A model generated the notes under the pieces. It was not told the DNA's origin. It worked only from the letters and a program-made list of their open reading frames with translations, and did no database searches. The position numbers and the translations under genes were made by a program. Below are positions 1 to 6,881 of a stretch of DNA of 6,883 nt, piece after piece. The first letter of the stretch is position 1. Every line of letters starts with the position of its first letter. This stretch comes from an uncultured Muribaculaceae bacterium (GTDB taxonomy: Bacteria > Bacteroidota > Bacteroidia > Bacteroidales > Muribaculaceae). The stretch is from assembly GCA_910584735.1 (NCBI GenBank), contig CAJUBM010000139.1, positions 1 to 6,883 of the forward strand, given 5' to 3'.

Positions 1-3000
1 ATTCAGCATCTGACATCGGTCTGTCGGAATAGGAAAGGGACTGGAGCACCTCTTGGTTCAACTTCTCATTATCGCGGTACACGTTGTAGCCCATAAACCG
101 GTCTACGTTGTCGGAGGCATATGCCCTGGCAGGAATAGCAGACCTATGAGCCGGGATGCTGCCTAAGGATACCGTCTTAAGTCGCTTCATCGGCTTCGCA
201 TGCCGCGCCTCTGACGTAGTGGCATTGTCGGGAAGAAGCTCCAAATTGGCTGCCAGATTCCAGTTTATGCTGTATTCCCCGCTTCCCTGGGTGGCATTGT
301 ATATAGAGTACCAGGTCTTGCCGTCAGCCGAGTACAGGTCGCTATATCCGGCCTTACCGGGACCCTTGTCATGCGAAACAGGGTAGCTGTCAGGCTCCAT
401 GGCCACGAAGTAGCCTACCATGTAGCTGTGACCTTCCTCTATTTTCACAGGATGGTCGAAAACGCAGTCATTCCACCGGTCCATAGCCGGGATTATATCT
501 TCCCCGGTATAAATCAGTACCCCGTCACGGTACACCAGCGGGGTGAGATATTCAGCAATATCCGCCATATGGAAGCGAATTCCCGCTATGGAATATCCAG
601 CATATTCCTTCAGTTGCTTGCTGTCCCATTTAATACCGACATATGTGCCGGTTGAGCCACCTATGCTGTTAAATGGCTGTCCGTTGTCATAACGCAGACA
701 TTCCTCCGCTGCAAGAACGGGTGCCCTCCACGAAAGAGTGACATCGCCATCATCTGATGACAGAGACAGGTCGCGGGGAGCATTGGCCATATCGGACGTG
801 TTTATCTCGACCGTTATATCCCGTGACTCAGCGGTAGCTTCGTTGTCATATAACGTCTCCACCCGATAGAGATATTCTCCATCCTCGAGTCCATAATCCA
901 TATATGAACCTCCGTCTATAATGTCGGCATTGATCTCTTCTCCGTCACGATACACATTGTAACCCTTAACCTTGGCATATCCTCCCTGCGGGCCCACATA
1001 TATATTGTCAAAGAACAGCATATAGGAGTCAATGCTCTCATAATGTATGGCCACGCGCCTGGCTTCTTGCGGCAGGGGGAACTGATAGGTACTCCATGTC
1101 GTAGGAGCCTCTATAGGAGCGGTGGTGAGCCATTGTAAATCATCGTTGCCTCTGTCTGACATCGAATATCCGACCCTGAACAATTCCCTGTATGATGAAC
1201 TACGGGCGCATACATCGAAACGTACCACGCTGTTTGCCGGAAGTTCCAACGAAGGCGTTATGAGCCAGTCGTCATTATATTCCGTCTCAAGATTTCCTGA
1301 GATGAAACAGAAGAACTGCCGGCTTCCGTTATCGGCCACCCCGTTATCGGCAGGCGTAGTAAGGGCAGGATTATATATTATCCCGGCCATACGGGCCTGC
1401 TCGTTATCATAATCCACATTATTATGTCCGTAGGTATATGCCCTGTCGCCATCAACAAGCGTCCAGTCGCCTATACCATCGATAATAAATGGAGTATAAT
1501 GCTCGAAATCATCAAAGAACGCATTCTTGAACACAGGGGTAGTTGACCAGTCGAGCTTAACGTTTCTGCGGGTTACCACCCTGGCTTCCAGACCTTCCAC
1601 GCCGACGCCCCATTGCGGATCGCGAACTTCAATCCCCACAGATTCCGACCGTGCGATGTTCCCGTCCACGTAATATGTCTCTATCTGGTATTCCTGGCTC
1701 CCGAATAATGGCTGGTAATCCACCATTCCGACCGCCTCCGTACGGCCAATCTCGGCACCATCCCGCAATACACGGTAGTAATCCACAGCCACATCGCTCT
1801 GAAGCTGCCGCCATTGGAGGTTGACACGGTAATCATCGTCAACTGAAGCCTTGAAATCTGCGGGAGAAGGATACATGCCGTTGAGGTCGGCATCGACACT
1901 GAGCTTCAATGGTATCTCCACGCTCTCGCCGAAACCGTCTGTTGACAACACTATAGCGGCTTCCTTCACATCCTTGTCGCTAAGAGAAGATGAGTCAATT
2001 GTAATATCTATAAATCCCTGCGAACCGGCTTCTACCATCTCGTCCCTGGAAGAGGCATCAATCCATGTCTCTATGGGGAACATCTTATAAGCCAGCACCT
2101 GGCGTTTACCCTGCCCGTTTCGAGAGGTTACATTCTGATAGGCCAGGAGTGTATAGAATCCGGGTACGAAGCCTGTCGACACATGAAGCTCGCTACCGGC
2201 TATGGTAGCCATACCGACAATGGAGTTGAACGCACTCTCAGGATCATCGTTCACCTTGTGGGTGTTTACGGTAAACTGCTCTGACGCCAGTTCGTACTGG
2301 GTAAGGACCAGCCCGGATGTATAATCGGACCGCAACATCCAAAGATACGGGCCTCCGGCACTGAAACTGTCAAAAGCCAGTCCCTTGTAACCTGTCGACG
2401 GCAATTCGTATTTCTTTATAAGAGAGCCATCGGCAGCAATATGGGATAGACCGTTACTATTGTCTACAACATAGAACGTACCGTCAACAGGGTTTCCGCA
2501 CATAGCCCCCACACTCGTCAATGACGGGTCACCGACCTCGATCTTCTGCGAATAAAGAATCTTCTTTCCCTGCATATCTACAGGTATTATACATGCCGGC
2601 ACCGGGGGATCCATCCATGCCTGGGGCAGGGTGTACGCATATACTTTCCCGCACGAGGTAAAGAATCCCTGCGGCTGCGATACCATACCGTCTCCCATTT
2701 CAAGCGTTATGGTCTCAAGCAGAACACCCGCCTTGCTGTATCGGTTTAGCTGTACCGACTGATAGTTGTTAGTCTTGGCATAGAGACTGCCGTCGAAAAA
2801 GAATGTTGGACCAGCAACGTTTGTCTCAGCAAACACAACATTGCCGGCGACCTCGTATGCCGGAGTGACATCAAGCGATGATTCCCCGACAGCCTCGCCG
2901 ACACCATCACCGCCGAACGATACGGCAACATATGGCATACCGGCCCGGCTGCCGCTGTTTTCAAAGCCCACGCTGAGTTTCTTTATCCCGTCAGTACCGA

Positions 3001-4861
3001 CAGAATACTCCAGCGGCCCGGCCGAGGTGGAGAACTTAGCTCCGGGTATGTCTATCTCATAGCTTCCGCCATCTCTAACTTCCAGACCATGATGCTCATA
3101 CGTGTAATTGCCGTTGCTTACGGCCACGTCATAAGTGCCTGTACCGACATTCTCCATGCTGAACCGGCCGGAATCATCGCTCTTGGCCTCATAGATAGTG
3201 CCGACTTCCTGCAAGGCCATCCTTATGTCCAATGCAGAATCCACCGGATCCCCGGCAAACTTCACATTACCGCTTATTGATACCGGCTTATACTGCCACA
3301 CCTTTATATCTCCGAACTGCCAGTTATATGCTTCGGTCGTCACCCCCACAGGATACAGACGCACACGGAACTGCTTGCCGCCGACGAGCGCACTTAGGTC
3401 ATATTCTATCTCCGAGAAATTCATGGCATCCGACTTATAGGCAATCACGCCGGCATCCTGCCACGTAAGCCCGTTGTCGGTGGTCACCTGCACGGCCATC
3501 TTCTCATCCTTCACCACATTGTAGGCATACGTATTGCCTGCGTATGAAATAGAGAACATCACCTTGCTCCCGGCATCCGCCTTCATCGTTTTCGAAACAA
3601 ACGATTGACCATATTCGGGATCCTTAGCATGCAGGTATTGGAGACACTTACCGTCCCCTATCGGAGAGTTGGATATTACCCATGACAGGGAGGATTCCTC
3701 ATCCTTCTCCACCGTCCAATAGTTATAAAGCCGACTCGACGCGTGAAAGTCGGTGAATACCTGACTCCCGAAATCTTCTACCAGCGGCATATGGTCTGTG
3801 GCATCAAGTCTTACCTTGCCGCCGCTTATCGACGGCAGTTCCTCTGTAGAGGTCACGGGACGTATCTCGTATGAATAATCCACCCCCTCAGCCAGGTCTG
3901 AATCATTATAGAAATAGGCATCCTTGCCCAAAGGCGCAGAGTTCACCCTCGCACCGTTGCGATACACATTATATCCGGTCACCGATGCATCAGCAGCCTT
4001 ACTGCCGACCGGGACTGAGGAGCCTATGAATCCGAGCCCGTTATAGTCCACCAGCATCAGATAACGCTTGTTACCGGGACACCTGTACGGCACTATATTC
4101 CTCCCGGAATACCCCTCGCCGACACCGGCCTGCCCGGCATAATCATTAAGGTCGAATACCGCCCCTGCAGAAGCAAGCGTGGCCACATCATATTCATACA
4201 CCTTACGTGTGTAGGTGTTGTCGGAGGCATATACATAGATCCGGCCATCCATATAGGCCGTCCCCATACAGAAAGTGCCACCCGGCATATCAGCCGTGAA
4301 GTTTATCTGCCCCTCCAGCATGGTTCCGTCCATTGAAAGAAAATATCCCCTGCCGGGGTCGCCTGTAAAGAAGCCTCCCTTGCCGCCATCAATACCGGGG
4401 ACATAGCATATGTGGTACATCACACCGGGTGTGGATATGACATCAACCACCTCATGCCGGGCCATGTCAATCTTATATATACCGAACCGCTCATACACAA
4501 TTCCGTAGAAATACGTCCCGTCCGTGGTGACACGGTACATCTCAGGCAGCCCGTCTATGGTAAGCTGTTCGCGGAAGTTCCCCTCCATGTCGTAGACAGC
4601 AAACGGATTCACTCCCGAATATATTCGCTGGCCGTCCGTAAAGTTGCAACTATGGTTAAGTTCGAACGAGAAAGCAGGCCTCCAGTCCGCGGAAGGCACA
4701 GCAGTAAAATCCGCCCCCTCCTCAAGTTTTGGCTGCCAGCCTAACTTCACCTCGTCGACCCACGTCCTATCCCATTGAAGGACGGAGCTTCCGTAACTTT
4801 CCGGGACAGCCACGGCTACGGCGCCCAGCAACAAAAGCACTTTGTGTATCGCTCTGTTCAT
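1..4861 (-). CDS. Large secreted multidomain protein (fibronectin type III / choice-of-anchor J), C-terminus cut by window edge
   Basis: The frame is open from the ATG at 4861 to base 1 with no stop (1,620 codons), so the gene continues past the left edge. Residues 1-25 look like a Sec signal peptide (Arg/Lys start, LLLLGAVAVAV core), which supports this start. Modules in order: propeller-like strands with repeated Gly/Tyr/Asp turns (about 60-285); fibronectin III half with YNVYRNG (about 296); choice-of-anchor J domain (358-525); carboxypeptidase-regulatory-like domain (526-604); a second propeller-like stretch (about 673-915); an Ig-like domain (about 930-990); fibronectin III (about 997-1082); a second choice-of-anchor J domain (1115-1290); a different beta-sandwich (about 1390-1543); then the next GYNVYRD motif (about 1589). 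Such chains are typical of Bacteroidota surface or type IX-secreted proteins, including gingipain/HagA adhesin regions. A sorting domain, if present, would lie outside the window. No catalytic motif was recognised. A role in adhesion or glycan/protein binding is inference. It lies 82 bp downstream of the regulator gene, same strand. Confidence 0.93.
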   Translation of the reverse strand, partial: MNRAIHKVLLLLGAVAVAVPESYGSSVLQWDRTWVDEVKLGWQPKLEEGADFTAVPSADWRPAFSFELNHSCNFTDGQRIYSGVNPFAVYDMEGNFREQLTIDGLPEMYRVTTDGTYFYGIVYERFGIYKIDMARHEVVDVISTPGVMYHICYVPGIDGGKGGFFTGDPGRGYFLSMDGTMLEGQINFTADMPGGTFCMGTAYMDGRIYVYASDNTYTRKVYEYDVATLASAGAVFDLNDYAGQAGVGEGYSGRNIVPYRCPGNKRYLMLVDYNGLGFIGSSVPVGSKAADASVTGYNVYRNGARVNSAPLGKDAYFYNDSDLAEGVDYSYEIRPVTSTEELPSISGGKVRLDATDHMPLVEDFGSQVFTDFHASSRLYNYWTVEKDEESSLSWVISNSPIGDGKCLQYLHAKDPEYGQSFVSKTMKADAGSKVMFSISYAGNTYAYNVVKDEKMAVQVTTDNGLTWQDAGVIAYKSDAMNFSEIEYDLSALVGGKQFRVRLYPVGVTTEAYNWQFGDIKVWQYKPVSISGNVKFAGDPVDSALDIRMALQEVGTIYEAKSDDSGRFSMENVGTGTYDVAVSNGNYTYEHHGLEVRDGGSYEIDIPGAKFSTSAGPLEYSVGTDGIKKLSVGFENSGSRAGMPYVAVSFGGDGVGEAVGESSLDVTPAYEVAGNVVFAETNVAGPTFFFDGSLYAKTNNYQSVQLNRYSKAGVLLETITLEMGDGMVSQPQGFFTSCGKVYAYTLPQAWMDPPVPACIIPVDMQGKKILYSQKIEVGDPSLTSVGAMCGNPVDGTFYVVDNSNGLSHIAADGSLIKKYELPSTGYKGLAFDSFSAGGPYLWMLRSDYTSGLVLTQYELASEQFTVNTHKVNDDPESAFNSIVGMATIAGSELHVSTGFVPGFYTLLAYQNVTSRNGQGKRQVLAYKMFPIETWIDASSRDEMVEAGSQGFIDITIDSSSLSDKDVKEAAIVLSTDGFGESVEIPLKLSVDADLNGMYPSPADFKASVDDDYRVNLQWRQLQSDVAVDYYRVLRDGAEIGRTEAVGMVDYQPLFGSQEYQIETYYVDGNIARSESVGIEVRDPQWGVGVEGLEARVVTRRNVKLDWSTTPVFKNAFFDDFEHYTPFIIDGIGDWTLVDGDRAYTYGHNNVDYDNEQARMAGIIYNPALTTPADNGVADNGSRQFFCFISGNLETEYNDDWLITPSLELPANSVVRFDVCARSSSYRELFRVGYSMSDRGNDDLQWLTTAPIEAPTTWSTYQFPLPQEARRVAIHYESIDSYMLFFDNIYVGPQGGYAKVKGYNVYRDGEEINADIIDGGSYMDYGLEDGEYLYRVETLYDNEATAESRDITVEINTSDMANAPRDLSLSSDDGDVTLSWRAPVLAAEECLRYDNGQPFNSIGGSTGTYVGIKWDSKQLKEYAGYSIAGIRFHMADIAEYLTPLVYRDGVLIYTGEDIIPAMDRWNDCVFDHPVKIEEGHSYMVGYFVAMEPDSYPVSHDKGPGKAGYSDLYSADGKTWYSIYNATQGSGEYSINWNLAANLELLPDNATTSEARHAKPMKRLKTVSLGSIPAHRSAIPARAYASDNVDRFMGYNVYRDNEKLNQEVLQSLSYSDRPMSDAE
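233..694 (-). other. Beta-sandwich insert (residues about 1390-1543), not assigned to a named family
   Basis: The segment runs from RYDNGQPFNSIGG through YVGIKWDSKQLKEYAGYSIAGIRFH, VYRDGVLIYTG, DRWNDCVFDHPVKIEEGHSYMVGYFV and SINWNLAANLE. The pattern of amphipathic strands with an 'YDNG', an 'L..YAGY.I..I.F' and a 'W....F..PV.I..G..Y.VGY' motif recurs in type IX-secreted and adhesin-like Bacteroidota proteins. I cannot name the family with certainty. It lies between VTLSWRAP (fibronectin strand B) and the next GYNVYRDNEK (strand C), so it is probably another insert within a fibronectin III fold. Confidence 0.55.
992..1519 (-). other. Second choice-of-anchor J / cleaved-adhesin-like domain (residues 1115-1290), inserted in a fibronectin III domain
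   Basis: This is the clearer copy. It starts FFDDFEHY and continues IGDWTLVDGD. It carries the hallmark DDWLITPSLEL (D1197, D1198, W1199), then the VVRFDVCARS strand, and ends YMLFFDNIYVG. Just before it lies a fibronectin III first half ending in NVKLDWSTTP. Just after it comes the missing second half, GYNVYRDGEEIN through YLYRVETLYDNE. The jelly-roll therefore sits between strands B and C of one fibronectin fold. That arrangement is inferred from motif order. Confidence 0.75.
3287..3790 (-). other. First choice-of-anchor J / cleaved-adhesin-like domain (residues 358-525)
   Basis: The segment opens with MPLVEDFG, the usual 'E-D-F' entry of these jelly-roll-like domains. It continues through NYWTVEKDEESSLSWV, a QSFVSKTMKADAGSKVMFSISY strand pair and TTDNGLTWQDAG, and closes with WQFGDIKVWQY, equivalent to the usual 'D-x-I-x-V' exit. 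It is followed directly by the carboxypeptidase-regulatory-like domain (SISGNVKFAGDPVDSA, then DDSGRFSMENVGTGTYDVAVS). The family assignment is from recognised pattern, not a profile search. Known members are ligand-binding or adhesive modules of surface proteins. Confidence 0.65.
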
Positions 4862-4869
4862 AATCCGAT

Positions 4870-4909
4870 TGATTGGTTAATATTCTCTGCCCCCAAAATT
4901 AGCCAATCA
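4870..4909. repeat. 12-bp inverted repeat overlapping the surface-gene promoter (operator candidate)
   Basis: The left arm TGATTGGTTAAT (4870-4881) and right arm ATTAGCCAATCA (4898-4909) are complementary at 11 of 12 positions, with a 16-base spacer. The right arm overlaps the -7 box (4894-4901) and the left arm lies just before the start codon. The arm-to-arm centre distance is 28 bases, near 2.7 helical turns. The predicted transcript start falls within the spacer, so only the left arm would be in the surface-gene mRNA. That favours a DNA-binding site over an RNA hairpin. No T-run follows, so a terminator is unlikely. Confidence 0.6.
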
Positions 4910-4928
4910 CAGACATTTATACGAAAAA
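4894..4928 (-). promoter_or_regulatory. Candidate Bacteroidota-type promoter of the large surface-protein gene
   Basis: On the minus strand, TAATTTTG (4901-4894) matches the -7 consensus TAnnTTTG fully. A T-run TTTTTCG (4928-4922) lies 20 bases upstream as a -33 element and matches TTTG only in part. Transcription would start near 4887, giving a leader of roughly 25 bases before the ATG at 4861. The promoter lies between the regulator stop and the next start, so the surface-protein gene could be transcribed independently, although read-through from the regulator cannot be excluded. Confidence 0.6.
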
Positions 4929-4943
4929 TACCTATTACACTTA

Positions 4944-6743
4944 TTACACATCATCCCTTTTTAGCGACAGCCCTCGTATTTTTTCATCAAAAATCTTGGC
5001 GCCCCCCTTCATGTTGAAGATTTTCTTCAATAGTCTGACCCTTGAGTTTGTAATAGCCTGGGGAGTACTGCCCAGAAGAATACCTAATTCCGAAGGCAGG
5101 AAGCGGAGCTTTACAAGCACACATATTATTACATCGTTATGGCTGAGCGTAACCCCTTCCCGTTCTATTGCCGGAATGAATTCAGGGATATGGCGGTTCA
5201 CAGTGTTGATAAGGTTTGAGAGATCTGTGTCAGACGCGGCCCTGCCGCATGCAGCCTGCTTATGGAGCTTAGTGACGACAGGCATGTCAAGCAGCATGTC
5301 ATCTATTTTCGCCTCATCAAGATTCTGCTTGTCCTCCTGATATTCCGAAAGAGACTCCTGCAATAATTTTATCTCCCTCAGTTTGTCGGCCACAAGATTC
5401 TCGCTGTCTCTCTTCTGCTGCCTTAGTATGGCCAGCTCGGCACGGTTCTGCCGCAATGTCTGCAAATCGGCATAGTAACGGTTATTAAGCTCACGGATTT
5501 CCTTCTCTTTACGCTGATGAATCTTCGAAATAACCGTATAGGCACCCAAAAGGCACACCACCAACACAGCAATCACGATAACGAGCCACATCCGTGCCGT
5601 GGCAGCCTCCTCGGTCTTACGGTTGGCGACCTCCTTGCTGGCAGTATAGTCATAGAGAGACTGCAACTGCTGCAAATTCTCCGTAGCCCTTATATTATAG
5701 GACGAATCAACCAGGTTGCAATACAAATCTGTATACTTGAGCACGGAGTCCATGACCCCCATCATACCATACATACGGCGCAAGCCGTTACTGCCATTCA
5801 CCATGTTTACGATAGGATGTTCTATAGCCAGTTCCTTCCTGAAATAAATTTCAGCAGAATCAAGCCTTCCCGTGCCAAGATAATACTTACCCTTCAAATA
5901 ATAGTAAGTCTCATTGCCTCTGCTTATATTACCTTCCGGATCGAACAATCCCGAATCAGCCTCATAGCGGGCCATATACTCCCTCACCTCATCAAACCGC
6001 CCTTCTTTCAGCAATATAGCGATTACCCAGTCAAGCGACATAGCGGCATACTCCCCGTAACCATAGCGTTCATACAGCCTACTGGCCCGCATGCTGTTCT
6101 CTAACACAAGATCCGGCCGGCGCATAGCATCATAGCAATTGGAACGAAGCTCCTCACAACGAAGAGCCGTAATGGTATCACACGCAATCCAGGCATAACG
6201 GATAGCATGATTAAGATTCAGCAGGACACTCGCCGTAGCCCTCTGCAACTGGAAAATATATGCAGTCTGCGAATATATACGGCTTAAGGTTTCAAAGTCA
6301 CAATCAGATGAAGTCGTGTCGGCACGGCTAACAGCCTCTTTATAACACTGCAACGTCTGCGGAGCATCCATCCGGTCGCGATACGCACATCCAAGCAGAT
6401 AATAAGCCAGCATCCCATCATTACTATCCCCGTTACGGTCATAATAATCCACAGCCCTCTTTATAGCGTCAAAATCTTCGTCAGACAGACCCGCCAACGC
6501 CCCGATTCCCTCCATATTCCGAAGCCGGATGGAAAGCATTACATACCTCATCCTCCCTCTCTCCGAAAGACTCCCGACATCACCCTCGACCATAGCCAGA
6601 ATAGCAGCCACTGAATCCGGCTCGGTACGCACAAGCCCGGACGCCTCATCCAGGAGGTCGTCATATCGCGAGGCCTTAGAACATCCGCCAGTCATACATA
6701 TCAATAAGGACAGTACGGCCAGATAAAATATCTTTACATTCAT
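4944..6743 (-). CDS. Envelope-spanning TPR / transmembrane / helix-turn-helix transcriptional regulator
   Basis: The protein has 599 residues and ends in TAA at 4944-4946. The start at 6743 is chosen because it gives a clean signal peptide (MNVKIFYLAVLSLLICMTGGC); an in-frame ATG at 6794 would add 17 poorly signal-like residues. Cys21 followed by Ser suggests a lipoprotein, though the TGGC box lacks the usual Leu/Val at -3. Residues about 25-380 are helical with TPR-like pairs: 109-141 (LLGCAYRDRMDAPQTLQCYKEA), about 231-265 and 277-308. Residues 385-405 (MWLVIVIAVLVVCLLGAYTVI) form a membrane helix. Residues about 406-480 are a charged coiled coil. Residues about 533-580 form a helix-turn-helix. 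This order is a known Bacteroidota layout of periplasmic sensing coupled to DNA binding in one chain. The ligand is unknown. The downstream large surface-protein gene is the obvious candidate target, and self-regulation is also possible; neither is shown by the sequence. Confidence 0.93.
   Translation of the reverse strand: MNVKIFYLAVLSLLICMTGGCSKASRYDDLLDEASGLVRTEPDSVAAILAMVEGDVGSLSERGRMRYVMLSIRLRNMEGIGALAGLSDEDFDAIKRAVDYYDRNGDSNDGMLAYYLLGCAYRDRMDAPQTLQCYKEAVSRADTTSSDCDFETLSRIYSQTAYIFQLQRATASVLLNLNHAIRYAWIACDTITALRCEELRSNCYDAMRRPDLVLENSMRASRLYERYGYGEYAAMSLDWVIAILLKEGRFDEVREYMARYEADSGLFDPEGNISRGNETYYYLKGKYYLGTGRLDSAEIYFRKELAIEHPIVNMVNGSNGLRRMYGMMGVMDSVLKYTDLYCNLVDSSYNIRATENLQQLQSLYDYTASKEVANRKTEEAATARMWLVIVIAVLVVCLLGAYTVISKIHQRKEKEIRELNNRYYADLQTLRQNRAELAILRQQKRDSENLVADKLREIKLLQESLSEYQEDKQNLDEAKIDDMLLDMPVVTKLHKQAACGRAASDTDLSNLINTVNRHIPEFIPAIEREGVTLSHNDVIICVLVKLRFLPSELGILLGSTPQAITNSRVRLLKKIFNMKGGAKIFDEKIRGLSLKRDDV
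5004..5147 (-). other. C-terminal helix-turn-helix of the regulator (residues 533-580)
   Basis: LSHNDVIICVLVKLRFLPSE is followed by LGILLGSTPQAITNSRVRLL and KKIF. The pattern 'hydrophobic helix, then F-x-x-S/P-E-x-G-x-L-L-G-x-x-x-Q-A-I-x-x-x-R-x-R-L-x-K-K' matches the LuxR/sigma-region-4-like DNA-binding tails of Bacteroidota TPR regulators. STPQAITNSRVRL would be the turn and recognition helix. Only about 19 residues follow. Confidence 0.75.
5529..5591 (-). other. Single membrane helix of the regulator (residues 385-405)
   Basis: The 21 residues from MWLVIVIAVLV onward contain no charge. They are followed by the positive stretch KIHQRKEK, which by the positive-inside rule places the C-terminal coiled coil and helix-turn-helix in the cytoplasm and the TPR half in the periplasm. 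Confidence 0.88.
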
Positions 6744-6792
6744 AGCATTTCCCAGATATACATGATAAAAGAACCTAACGGGCATCATGAAC

Positions 6793-6834
6793 ACCCATTA
6801 GATACAATATCTGCAATATTACGAAAAAATGGGT
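6793..6834. repeat. Nested dyads over the regulator promoter
   Basis: ACCCATT (6793-6799) and AATGGGT (6828-6834) form a perfect 7-bp inverted repeat with a 28-base spacer. Within it lies AGATA-CAA-TATCT (6800-6812), a second short dyad, and the word CAATAT occurs twice nine bases apart (6805-6810, 6814-6819). The second CAATAT is part of the candidate -7 box. Short matches like these can arise by chance in A+T-rich DNA. Their value lies in their placement around the promoter. Confidence 0.4.
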
Positions 6835-6844
6835 CAATGTAAAA
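6814..6844 (-). promoter_or_regulatory. Candidate promoter of the regulator gene
   Basis: On the minus strand, TAATATTG (6821-6814) fits TAnnTTTG with one mismatch. TTTT (6844-6841, in CTTTTTA) lies exactly 19 bases upstream as the -33 element, with one mismatch to TTTG. Transcription would start near 6807, leaving about 60 bases before the ATG at 6743. The other in-frame ATG, at 6794, would then have only about 13 bases of leader. Confidence 0.5.
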
Positions 6845-6850
6845 AGTAGG

Positions 6851-6881
6851 TTGTTAAAAAGGAGAATAAATGCGAACTTTG
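6851..6881 (+). promoter_or_regulatory. Candidate divergent promoter reading out of the right edge
   Basis: On the plus strand, TTG (6851-6853) lies 20 bases upstream of GAACTTTG (6874-6881), whose ACTTTGC core is typical of Bacteroidota -7 elements although the leading TA is GA. It stands back to back with the regulator promoter, whose -33 element ends six bases away. A plus-strand gene would start beyond base 6883. None is visible here. Confidence 0.4.

Noticed and set aside
1629..2964. Short minus-strand frames at 1629-1814, 1681-1899 and 2746-2964
   Set aside because: They are out-of-frame with the large open frame that covers the same strand. Their translations lack the strand motifs of the real frame.
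515..3985. Short near-repeats such as TCACG(A/G)TACAC at about 523, 945 and related words at 77 and 3960
   Set aside because: They are codon-level echoes of the recurring (Y/N)VYRDG protein motif, not separate DNA repeats or recombination sites.
4862..4943. Intrinsic terminator between the two genes
   Set aside because: The inverted repeat has a long 16-base spacer, modest G+C and no following T-run on the minus strand, so it does not look like a terminator.
4412..5340. Plus-strand frames of 80-114 residues near 4412-4744, 4775-5017 and 4996-5340
   Set aside because: They are shadows of the two minus-strand genes, with low-complexity, motif-free translations. The 4775-5017 frame crosses the intergenic gap only by chance.
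5517..6104. Plus-strand 195-residue reading frame opposite the regulator gene
   Set aside because: It lies wholly antisense to a well-supported coding frame with clear domains. Its translation shows no recognisable fold or motif, and there is no promoter or start context of its own.
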